Shown here: positions 1 to 5,540 of the stretch, in pieces
How positions within the stretch are numbered: the first letter of the stretch is position 1
How the letters are laid out: every line of letters begins with the position of its first letter
Source: CAXRBC01 sp041158045
Lineage (GTDB): Bacteria > Actinomycetota > Acidimicrobiia > Acidimicrobiales > Ilumatobacteraceae
NCBI GenBank assembly: GCA_041158045.1
Contig: JBEBCD010000076.1
Coordinates: 1 to 12,729, forward strand
Direction of reading: 5' to 3'
DNA length: 12,729 nucleotides
Notes under the pieces: model-generated
Databases searched by the model: none
What the model was told of the DNA's origin: nothing
Seen by the model: the letters and a program-made list of their open reading frames with translations, nothing else
Program-made: the position numbers and the translations under genes

Positions 1-203
1 CGGTCTCGCGCTGGGCGTACATGAACATGAACTACCACCTCGAGCACCACATGTTCCCGTCGGTGCCGTTCCACGCGTTGCCGCGGCTGCACGCGCTCGT
101 GCGCGACCAGTTGCCTGCGCCGTTCCCGTCGATCGCGGCGGCGTACCGCGCGATCCCGCCGCTGGCGACCTACGCGATGTCCCCCGGCGCTACGGCGCGC
201 TGA
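1..203 (+). CDS. Fatty acid desaturase, C-terminal fragment (cut by window edge)
   Basis: The reading frame is open from base 3 to the TGA at 201-203, giving the last 66 residues of a protein whose start lies outside the window. The fragment contains MNYHLEHHMFP, which is the third histidine box (HxxHH) of membrane di-iron fatty acid desaturases. It is followed by the usual VPFHALPRLH segment and a short cytoplasmic tail. Enzymes of this family insert a double bond into an acyl chain using O2 and an electron donor, with the His boxes binding the di-iron centre on the cytoplasmic face. Substrate and double-bond position cannot be read from this tail. The gene converges on the minus-strand gene ending at 233, and a 20-base perfect palindrome lies between them. 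The family call is firm because the box and its flanks are characteristic. Confidence 0.87.
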   Translation, partial: VSRWAYMNMNYHLEHHMFPSVPFHALPRLHALVRDQLPAPFPSIAAAYRAIPPLATYAMSPGATAR

Positions 204-211
204 GCCTCCCG

Positions 212-231
212 CCCGCCGCGCGCGCGGCGGG
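212..231. terminator. GC-rich palindrome between convergent genes, probable bidirectional terminator
   Basis: A perfect 20-base palindrome (arms cccgccgcgc / gcgcggcggg) occupies most of the 29-base gap between the desaturase stop at 203 and the stop of the minus-strand gene at 233. It can form an 8-bp all-GC stem with a 4-base loop on either strand. There is no T-run on either side, so it is not a textbook intrinsic terminator, but U-poor hairpins between convergent genes are common in high-GC actinobacteria. Function is inferred from position. Confidence 0.55.
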
Positions 232-232
232 A

Positions 233-868
233 TCAGGTCCGCGTGACGTTGGTCGTGATCGAGGTCGGCGAGATCGTGGTCGCCGCGTTGCCGGCGGTGT
301 CGGCGACGGAGAAGGTCGCGGCGGCGGTGAGCGTCGAGTCGTAGGTGATGCCGTTGCGCTCGGAGGTCGACTGGGCGGTGATCGTGCACTCCGTCGTCTT
401 GCTCTGCGCGATGGTGTCGATGCGGGAGATCTTCTTGAAGGTGAAGTCCACCCCGTTGGTGGTGGAGATCGTCGTGCAGTTGATCGCCTCGTTGCCCGTC
501 ACGTAGAACACGATCGTCGAGGAGCTGGAGGTCCCCTTCTCGCGGGTCAACGTGAGGACGGGGGCGGTGCGGTCGGCGGCGACGGTGGTGGTCGTGGTCG
601 TGGTGGTCGTCGTCGTCGTGGCGGCCGTGGTGGTGGTCGCGGGCGCGGCGGTCGTGGTCGTGGCGACCGCGGCCTTGCAGCGCTGCACGCGCGCGCGCTG
701 CTGCGCGGTGAGGGTCTTGGCGGCGACGATCGCGCGGGTCGCGCCCACGCCGTAGGTGGTGCGCAGGCAGGTGCGCGTGGCGGAGTCGATCGAGACGGCC
801 GAGGCGCCCTGCGCGACGAGGGTCGCGCCGGCGAGCACGGCGGTGGCGATCGCGAGTGCGCGGCGCAT
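233..868 (-). CDS. Secreted protein with poly-threonine linker and Ig-like C-terminal domain
   Basis: This 211-residue protein has a Sec signal peptide (MRR, hydrophobic stretch, cleavage probably after GASA near residue 24). A short helical domain follows (about 27-68, Cys34 and Cys64), then a low-complexity linker of Thr, Ala and Pro (about 69-98, including 12 consecutive Thr). The second domain (about 100-211) is beta-rich with Cys131 and Cys161, and its segment around 185-200 (FSVADTAGNAATTI) resembles bacterial Ig-like/adhesin repeats. The paired cysteines could form disulfides outside the cell. The linker resembles the Thr/Pro stalks of the YceI and esterase proteins in this window. I do not recognise a named family; a surface or wall-associated role is inferred. 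The ATG at 868 has GGAGG three bases upstream and also a TAGCAT box eight bases upstream. Confidence 0.8.
   Translation of the reverse strand: MRRALAIATAVLAGATLVAQGASAVSIDSATRTCLRTTYGVGATRAIVAAKTLTAQQRARVQRCKAAVATTTTAAPATTTTAATTTTTTTTTTTTVAADRTAPVLTLTREKGTSSSSTIVFYVTGNEAINCTTISTTNGVDFTFKKISRIDTIAQSKTTECTITAQSTSERNGITYDSTLTAAATFSVADTAGNAATTISPTSITTNVTRT
584..661. repeat. Imperfect triplet repeat encoding the poly-Thr linker
   Basis: The plus strand shows runs of ggt and cgt triplets (584-619, then 626-637 and 650-661) broken by Ala/Pro codons. On the minus strand these are ACC and ACG threonine codons: 12 consecutive, then two blocks of four. The mix of synonymous codons argues for selection on the amino acid, although slippage of such triplet tracts can change linker length between strains. 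Confidence 0.85.
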
Positions 869-876
869 CGTCCTCC

Positions 877-882
877 ATGCTA
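877..882 (-). promoter_or_regulatory. Putative -10 box TAGCAT of the gene at 868
   Basis: TAGCAT on the minus strand fits the actinobacterial -10 pattern TAnnnT and ends 8 bases before the ATG at 868. Transcription would begin about at the start codon, leaving at most one or two leader bases. The spacer also contains GGAGG, so a longer leader from another promoter could use ordinary initiation. Confidence 0.5.
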
Positions 883-898
883 CGGGCGGTCCCGCCCG
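883..898. terminator. Short GC hairpin, possible terminator of the gene ending at 908
   Basis: CGGGCGG (883-889) and CCGCCCG (892-898) are perfect inverted arms. On the minus strand the hairpin lies about 10 bases after the TAG stop at 910-908 and directly before the -10-like box of the next gene. No T-run follows. The role is inferred from position. Confidence 0.4.
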
Positions 899-907
899 CC
901 GCGGCGC

Positions 908-1945
908 CTACTTCTTGGTCCAGCCCTTCGGGCACTTCGGCGCGGCGCCGGTGACCTTGCGCGTGCGCGCGCCCTTGGCGCACGTGATCGTCGAGGTCGC
1001 GCCCTTCTTGCCCGACGTCACGGAGACGTCGCCCGAGCCCTGCGCGATCGAGAGCGTCGCGCGGCGGATCGCGTAGCTCGCGCACGGGTTGGACGCGCAG
1101 GACGCGTAGTAGATGCGGAACACGTTGGAGCCCGCGCTCGTCTCGTAGCCCGTCGGGTCGAGTCGGCCGACGTCGCTCGTCGTGAGCGCCGCGGGCGTCG
1201 ACCACGAGAGACCGTCGGTGGACGTCGCCACGAAGAGCCGCTGCAGCCCGCCGCAGCCCGGACCGTTGGCCATGATCATGAGCCAGTCGCCGTCCTTGGC
1301 GCGCAGCACCTCGGTGTCGACGTAGCCGCCCTCGAGGCGCCAGCCCGACTCCTTGGTGAACGAGATCCCGTCCGCCGACACGTACGACGCGATCTTCTCG
1401 GGGCACGACCCGCCCGTCGGCGACTCCACGATGTAGATCCGCACCCGCCCGTCGGGCATGCGCACCGGGTCGGGCACGCCCCAGGCGGCGGTGGCCTGTG
1501 GGACCTGCATGGCGGTCGAGGTGAGCGTCGCGGTCCCGATCGAGAGGCAGTCGGCCGTCGCGCAGGGCGCGGAGTAGACGCCCTGGACGCCCGCGGAGGG
1601 ATCGAGGCGCTTGAAGTACGCGCGCAGCCCCGACGGCGTCGTCGACACCGAGAAGTCGTTGACCGGACCCGCGGCCGCGCGCGCGAGGGTCTCGGAGGCG
1701 CAGACACCGGCGTCGGTGCACAGGCTCACCGCCGTGCCGTCCGGCCCGTCGGAGCGCCACACGCGGTCGCCTGCGGCCACGCGCTCGACGTGCGGCGAGA
1801 CGCCCTGCATCCCGAGGGTGACCGCGTCGTCGGTGAGCTTCCACGTCACGACCGCGCCCGCGGGCGATGCGCCGGCCGTCGCGACGGCGGCGCCGACCAG
1901 CGCGACGACGAGGGCCGCGAGGAGCGGTCGGCGGCGTCGCGTCAT
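908..1945 (-). CDS. Secreted beta-propeller-like (glycosidase-fold) protein with C-terminal Cys/Lys module
   Basis: The 345-residue protein begins MTRRRRPLLAALVVALVG, a Sec signal peptide with likely cleavage around residues 26-31 (GASPAGA). The body has repeated motifs of five-bladed propeller enzymes of the GH43/GH62 type: VPDPVRMPDGRVRIYIV (157-173), DTEVLRAKDGDWLMIMAN (210-227) and LDPTGYETSAGSNVFRIYYASC (262-283), plus SADGISF and STDGLSW turns. It could bind or cleave extracellular polysaccharide, but I cannot assign catalytic residues with confidence. The last 30 residues (CAKG...PKCPKGWTKK, Cys322 and Cys338) look like a small C-terminal module that I associate with exported proteins of Acidimicrobiia. 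The frame is open for 88 codons further upstream, but that part lies inside the amidotransferase gene, and the ATG at 1945 gives the signal peptide and a well-spaced -10 box. Confidence 0.82.
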   Translation of the reverse strand: MTRRRRPLLAALVVALVGAAVATAGASPAGAVVTWKLTDDAVTLGMQGVSPHVERVAAGDRVWRSDGPDGTAVSLCTDAGVCASETLARAAAGPVNDFSVSTTPSGLRAYFKRLDPSAGVQGVYSAPCATADCLSIGTATLTSTAMQVPQATAAWGVPDPVRMPDGRVRIYIVESPTGGSCPEKIASYVSADGISFTKESGWRLEGGYVDTEVLRAKDGDWLMIMANGPGCGGLQRLFVATSTDGLSWSTPAALTTSDVGRLDPTGYETSAGSNVFRIYYASCASNPCASYAIRRATLSIAQGSGDVSVTSGKKGATSTITCAKGARTRKVTGAAPKCPKGWTKK

Positions 1946-1952
1946 CGGAGCG

Positions 1953-1958
1953 ATCCTA
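1953..1958 (-). promoter_or_regulatory. Putative leaderless -10 box TAGGAT before the gene at 1945
   Basis: TAGGAT (TAnnnT) on the minus strand is separated from the ATG at 1945 by 7 bases, which places the transcription start at or next to the start codon. Its first three bases are the TAG stop codon of the amidotransferase gene (1958-1956), so one triplet may serve both purposes. No clear Shine-Dalgarno sequence competes with it. Confidence 0.55.
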
Positions 1959-2621
1959 CCCCCAGCTCGTCGCCCAGGCGTCGAGCAGCCCGTGGGTCCG
2001 CGGTCCGAGCGTCGGGTCGTCGGCGAGCGCGTCGGCGAGCGGGCCCCAGTCGGCGCGCGGGAGACCGACGCGCGCGCCGAGTCGCTCCACGATCCCCGCG
2101 GTGAACTCCACGTGCGGCTGCAGCCCCCACGCGGCGCCGACGCAGAACGCGAGGTCCGCGTGCGGGAGGCGCCCGCGCACGTGCGCGACGGACGGCGCCT
2201 CGATCGCATCCTCGTGCCACACGGGCCAGCGGCCCGCCAGTGGGTCGCCCTCCCCCGCCCCGATCGAGAGATGCCCGCGGACGGTCGCGGGCATGCGTCG
2301 TACCCGGCCGCCGAGCGCCCGTGCGAGCACCTGCGCGCCGAAGCAGATCCCGAGGTACGGCCGTCCCGCGCCGACCCACGCCCCGACGAGCGCGGTCTCG
2401 GCCTCGGCCGGTGCGGCGCAGTACGAGTCCGCGACCGAGGTCGGCGACCCGAGCACGACGAGCGCGTCGGCCGTGACCCTCGCCGCCTCGGGCGCGGCGC
2501 GCAGCGGCGCGTCCTCCCGCACGAGTCGCGACACGCGATGCCCGCGGGCCTCGCACCAGTCGCCGAGATGTCCGAGCTCGTGCGCCACGTCGCGGTGGGC
2601 GAGGATCGCGATCGTGCTCAC
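1956..2621 (-). CDS. Class I glutamine amidotransferase domain protein (GMP-synthase-like)
   Basis: This 221-residue stand-alone domain carries the class I triad layout: the nucleophile elbow GICFGAQ with Cys93 (preceded by GRPYL) and His170/Glu172 in WGLQPHVEFT, where most relatives read QFHPE. LGSP at 58-61 and WHED at 135-138 also match this subfamily. Such enzymes hydrolyse glutamine and pass ammonia to a partner; stand-alone members are often annotated GMP synthase-like and many have unknown partners. No synthetase is encoded nearby. The GTG start at 2621 shares the tetranucleotide GTGA with the TGA of the upstream BNR gene, and GAGGGG lies 9 bases before it, so translation is probably coupled. 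The frame stays open well upstream, but that is the opposite-frame shadow of the BNR gene. Confidence 0.88.
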   Translation of the reverse strand: MSTIAILAHRDVAHELGHLGDWCEARGHRVSRLVREDAPLRAAPEAARVTADALVVLGSPTSVADSYCAAPAEAETALVGAWVGAGRPYLGICFGAQVLARALGGRVRRMPATVRGHLSIGAGEGDPLAGRWPVWHEDAIEAPSVAHVRGRLPHADLAFCVGAAWGLQPHVEFTAGIVERLGARVGLPRADWGPLADALADDPTLGPRTHGLLDAWATSWG

Positions 2622-4603
2622 GCGCGCGATCCCCTCGCCGCGGGCGCGATCCGCACGCCGTCGCCCGCGTCGCGCGCGGCGGCGACGAGCTCGCTCGTGA
2701 GCAGCGCGCGGTCGTAGATCGCGAGCTCGCGCACCACGCCCGTGCGGTCGGGGTCGACGGCGAGGTCCGCGCCGCCCACCTCGCCGAGACCGGCGTCGAA
2801 TCTCGCCCAGCCCTGCGGCGCGGTCGCTCCGCCGTCGTCGAGGCGCTCGTCGACGACGACGCTCACGACCTTCGGCCCGCCGTCGAGGACGAACGCGACG
2901 AGGTGCTCGCGACCGTCCCACGCGCCCGCGGCCGAGGCGATCGTCGTCGCGTGCGCGCACTCGAGTCCCCAGCCGTCCGCGACGCGCAGCGCGACCTCGC
3001 CGTCGGCGCGCACCGAGACCTCCCACCCCTTGGTGATGCGTCGGTCGGTGGGCTCCTCGCCGAGCGCGGCCGTGACCGTCGACCACGCGGCCGCGAGCGT
3101 GCGGCCCGCCACCGCGCCCGCCGCACCCGCGACGCGGAGCAGGATCGTGATGCCGCCGCCCGCGCGCAGGTCGCCCAGCACGGGCGCCGCACCGGCGGCG
3201 CGTCCGTCGGCGCGCCAGCGCCACGCGAGGCCGTCCGTGCTCGTGCCGGCGAGCTCCCACTGCCGCGCGAGGTGCCACGCGAGGCGCGCCTCGATCTCGT
3301 GGTAGCGGACCGCGAGCTTGTTGGACTCGACCAGGCCGAGCGTGCCGTCGTCGTACTCGACGAAGTCGGCGTACCCGGGGCCGTCGACGATGGCCCAATC
3401 CGCGTTCCAGTCCGGGCGGTCCTCGAAGCCGGTGCCGTCCCACCACAGCGCGACCTCGGGCTGGCCCCACTCGACGAGGCCGGCCGGCGTCGCGCGCCCC
3501 GGTACGAGCCACGCCACGCGACGCCCCACGTAGCCGAGGCGCTCGGTGCGGCCGTGGTTGTAGTACAGGAGTAGGTAGCGCGCGAGCCCGTCGGGCCCCG
3601 GTGCGCGCAGGCGGTGCGGCGTGATCGCACCCCGCGGGTTGCGCAGCGGCGTCGCGCCGTCGAGCGTCCCCTCGTGGGTGAGCCAGCCGGGCGCGTCCCA
3701 CGTCTCGCCGCCGTCCCGCGAGTACGAGGCGGCGAGGCGCCCGACCTCGGTGCGCCACAGGCACAGCAGCGCCGCGGGCCCGACGACGCCCGACGCGCCG
3801 GCCGTGCCGCCGACCGTGACGACGTGGGGCTCCTCGCCGAGGGCGAGCTCGCCCGCGGGCGCGCGCAGGCCGTCGTCGCCGCGGGGCAGCGTCTCCCACG
3901 TCGCTGCCGCGGGGTCCGCGACTCGGAGGAGGTCGCGGCTGCGGAGCACGAAGGCCTCCGATCCCGGCGTCTCCCCCGCGCCGTCGCGCGTCTTCTGGAA
4001 CGCGGCGTGCACCGCACCGTCGATCACCTGCGGCGCGTCGCAGAGGAACATGCCCATCGTCGCCCCCGCCCACGGGTTGTCCCGGTCGATGCGCGTGCGC
4101 CGCACCGGCACGAGCGCGCGCGGCCCCCACGTCGCGCCGCCGTCGTCGGACGCGCGCACCCAGTAGCCCTCGTCGAGCTGCATGTCCGTGCGCTTCATCT
4201 CGGTGAGGCCCGGGTCCGCACCCGCCGGATACTGCGCCCCGACGTTCCACCCGTAGAGCAGCCAGATGCGCTCGCGACCGTCCGGGCCCGGGTGGACCCA
4301 CTGGTAGCCGTCGTGCGACTGGCGCGCGTCGTCCTCGATCGGCGCGAGCGGCGACCACGTGCGTCCGCGATCGGTGCTGCGCGTGCCGTAGAGGCGCAGG
4401 CCCGGGCCGCCCTCGCGATTCTCCGAGTGGTGGAGCACGACCGAGAGCACGAGCGGCCGCCCGTCGCGACCCCCGACGGCCACGACGTTCTGCGAGTCGT
4501 AGTAGCCGTTGCGATCCGAGACCGTCCAGCCCGCCTTGAGGTCGCGCGGGTCCGTGCGACGCGCCGCGGGCGGTGGCGCGCCCGCACCCGTCTCGTCGCG
4601 CAC
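2618..4603 (-). CDS. BNR/Asp-box sialidase-like beta-propeller protein with C-terminal LamG-like domain
   Basis: The 661-residue protein contains three Asp boxes (SxDxGxTW): STDRGRTW at 76-83, SDDGGATW at 152-159 and SRDGGETW at 295-302, the hallmark of six-bladed sialidase/neuraminidase-like propellers. LRNPRGAITPHRL (320-332) with YLLLYYNHG (343-351) resembles the BNR-repeat glycosidase core. The segment about 525-640 (KGWEVSVRADGEVAL, then GVVRELAIYDRAL) looks like a concanavalin/LamG-like jelly roll. It is probably a glycan-acting or glycan-binding protein; the catalytic Arg triad of true sialidases is not evident to me. No signal peptide is visible, which is unusual for this fold. The GTG at 4603 is chosen because TAGCCT stands 7 bases upstream; the frame remains open further up, but there it opposes the divergent esterase gene. 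The TGA overlaps the amidotransferase start. Confidence 0.78.
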   Translation of the reverse strand: MRDETGAGAPPPAARRTDPRDLKAGWTVSDRNGYYDSQNVVAVGGRDGRPLVLSVVLHHSENREGGPGLRLYGTRSTDRGRTWSPLAPIEDDARQSHDGYQWVHPGPDGRERIWLLYGWNVGAQYPAGADPGLTEMKRTDMQLDEGYWVRASDDGGATWGPRALVPVRRTRIDRDNPWAGATMGMFLCDAPQVIDGAVHAAFQKTRDGAGETPGSEAFVLRSRDLLRVADPAAATWETLPRGDDGLRAPAGELALGEEPHVVTVGGTAGASGVVGPAALLCLWRTEVGRLAASYSRDGGETWDAPGWLTHEGTLDGATPLRNPRGAITPHRLRAPGPDGLARYLLLYYNHGRTERLGYVGRRVAWLVPGRATPAGLVEWGQPEVALWWDGTGFEDRPDWNADWAIVDGPGYADFVEYDDGTLGLVESNKLAVRYHEIEARLAWHLARQWELAGTSTDGLAWRWRADGRAAGAAPVLGDLRAGGGITILLRVAGAAGAVAGRTLAAAWSTVTAALGEEPTDRRITKGWEVSVRADGEVALRVADGWGLECAHATTIASAAGAWDGREHLVAFVLDGGPKVVSVVVDERLDDGGATAPQGWARFDAGLGEVGGADLAVDPDRTGVVRELAIYDRALLTSELVAAARDAGDGVRIAPAARGSRA

Positions 4604-4610
4604 GCGAGCG

Positions 4611-4616
4611 AGGCTA
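4611..4616 (-). promoter_or_regulatory. Putative leaderless -10 box TAGCCT of the BNR gene
   Basis: TAGCCT on the minus strand fits TAnnnT and is 7 bases from the GTG at 4603, predicting an mRNA that starts at the GTG. No Shine-Dalgarno sequence is present. The 52-base divergent gap must also hold the esterase promoter; for that gene only a weak CACACT at 4644-4649, 6 bases before GTG 4656, is visible. Confidence 0.5.
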
Positions 4617-4655
4617 GGCGCGCACCCGCCGCGAGGGCACTGGCACACTTGGAGC

Positions 4656-5540
4656 GTGCGCCCGACCGCCCGACGTCTCGCCGCGCCGCTGCTCCTCGTC
4701 GCGCACGTCGGGCTCGCGGCGTGCGGTGACGGCGGCGCGGGCGCGCGCGGCGCCGACGCGACCCGCGAGGCGGCCGCCCCGACGACCACCGTCGCGCCCG
4801 AGCCCACGGCGACGACGCTCGCCCCCGCACCCGCGTCCCGCGAGGCGGGGCTCGTCGTCCCCGACGGCGACACGGCCGGGCTGCCGCTCGTCGTCGTCCT
4901 CCATGGCTTCGGCGGCAGCGGGTCCCAGGTGCGCCAGTCCACCGGGCTCGAGGCCGCGGCGACCGCGCGCGGGACGCGCGCGGTCTTCGCCTTCCCCGAC
5001 GGCACGGGCGATGACGGCTTCCCGCGGTCGTGGAACGCGGGCGGCTGCTGCCCGTTCGCCAACCTCGACGCCGTCCCCGACGTCGACTGGCTCGCGACGC
5101 TCATCGACGACGCCACGCGCCGGCTCGGGCTCGACCCTCGGCGCGTCGTCGTCGCCGGACACTCCAACGGCGGGATGATGGCCTACCGGCTCGCCTGCGA
5201 GCGGCCCGACGTGGTCCGCGCGATCGTCGTGGGCGCGGGCGCGCTCATGGTGCCGTCGTGCGCGCCGACGTCGCCCGTCACCGTGCTGCACCTCCACGGC
5301 GCGCTCGACACGGTGGTGCCGCTCGAGGGCGGCGCCACCTCGGGCATCGCGTTCCCGAGCGCCGCGCGCAGCGCGGGCGACTACGCGCGGGCCGCGGGCT
5401 GCGGCGGCGCCGCCCCCTCGTGGACGTGCGCCGACGGCGCGACGGTGGAACTCGTCGTCGGCCCGTCGTGGTCGCACGACTGGCAGCCGGAGTGGACGAC
5501 GCGGACGCTCGAGCTCGTCGAGGCGCTCGCGGTCGGCTAG
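4656..5540 (+). CDS. Lipoprotein alpha/beta-hydrolase esterase, PHB depolymerase/feruloyl esterase (LpqC-like) family
   Basis: This 294-residue protein begins VRPTARRLAAPLLLVAHVGLAAC, a lipoprotein signal with lipobox LAAC and acylated Cys23, followed by a Thr/Pro/Ala stalk (about 24-63). The alpha/beta-hydrolase body has the oxyanion-loop motif VVLHGFGG (81-87), SWNAGGCC (125-132), the nucleophile elbow GHSNGG with Ser170, Asp218 in LHGALDTVVP and a likely His274 in SWSHDW. These match the poly(3-hydroxybutyrate) depolymerase/feruloyl esterase family, secreted serine esterases acting on polymer or plant-wall esters; the exact substrate is unknown. GTG at 4656 is preferred because it starts the lipobox signal directly; the frame is open upstream to 4509, but that would bury the signal. 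GGAG sits only one base away, too close for standard use. The TAG stop shares CTAG with the convergent GH13 gene. Confidence 0.87.
   Translation: MRPTARRLAAPLLLVAHVGLAACGDGGAGARGADATREAAAPTTTVAPEPTATTLAPAPASREAGLVVPDGDTAGLPLVVVLHGFGGSGSQVRQSTGLEAAATARGTRAVFAFPDGTGDDGFPRSWNAGGCCPFANLDAVPDVDWLATLIDDATRRLGLDPRRVVVAGHSNGGMMAYRLACERPDVVRAIVVGAGALMVPSCAPTSPVTVLHLHGALDTVVPLEGGATSGIAFPSAARSAGDYARAAGCGGAAPSWTCADGATVELVVGPSWSHDWQPEWTTRTLELVEALAVG

Noticed and set aside
584..661. Repeat tract as a possible CRISPR or VNTR regulatory array
   Set aside because: There are no repeat-spacer units; the triplets are in frame and encode threonine.
552..755. Plus-strand frame coding a poly-valine protein
   Set aside because: It is the antisense of the poly-Thr linker; the minus strand has a signal peptide, domains and a sensible start.
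2622..4358. Upstream extension of the amidotransferase frame into an 800-residue fusion
   Set aside because: The extension is Arg/Ala/Gly-rich without motifs and is the out-of-frame shadow of the BNR gene, which has three Asp boxes.
4644..4655. CACACT plus GGAG as promoter and ribosome binding site for the esterase
   Set aside because: CACACT lacks the first T of TAnnnT and GGAG is only one base from GTG; too weak to list as a feature.
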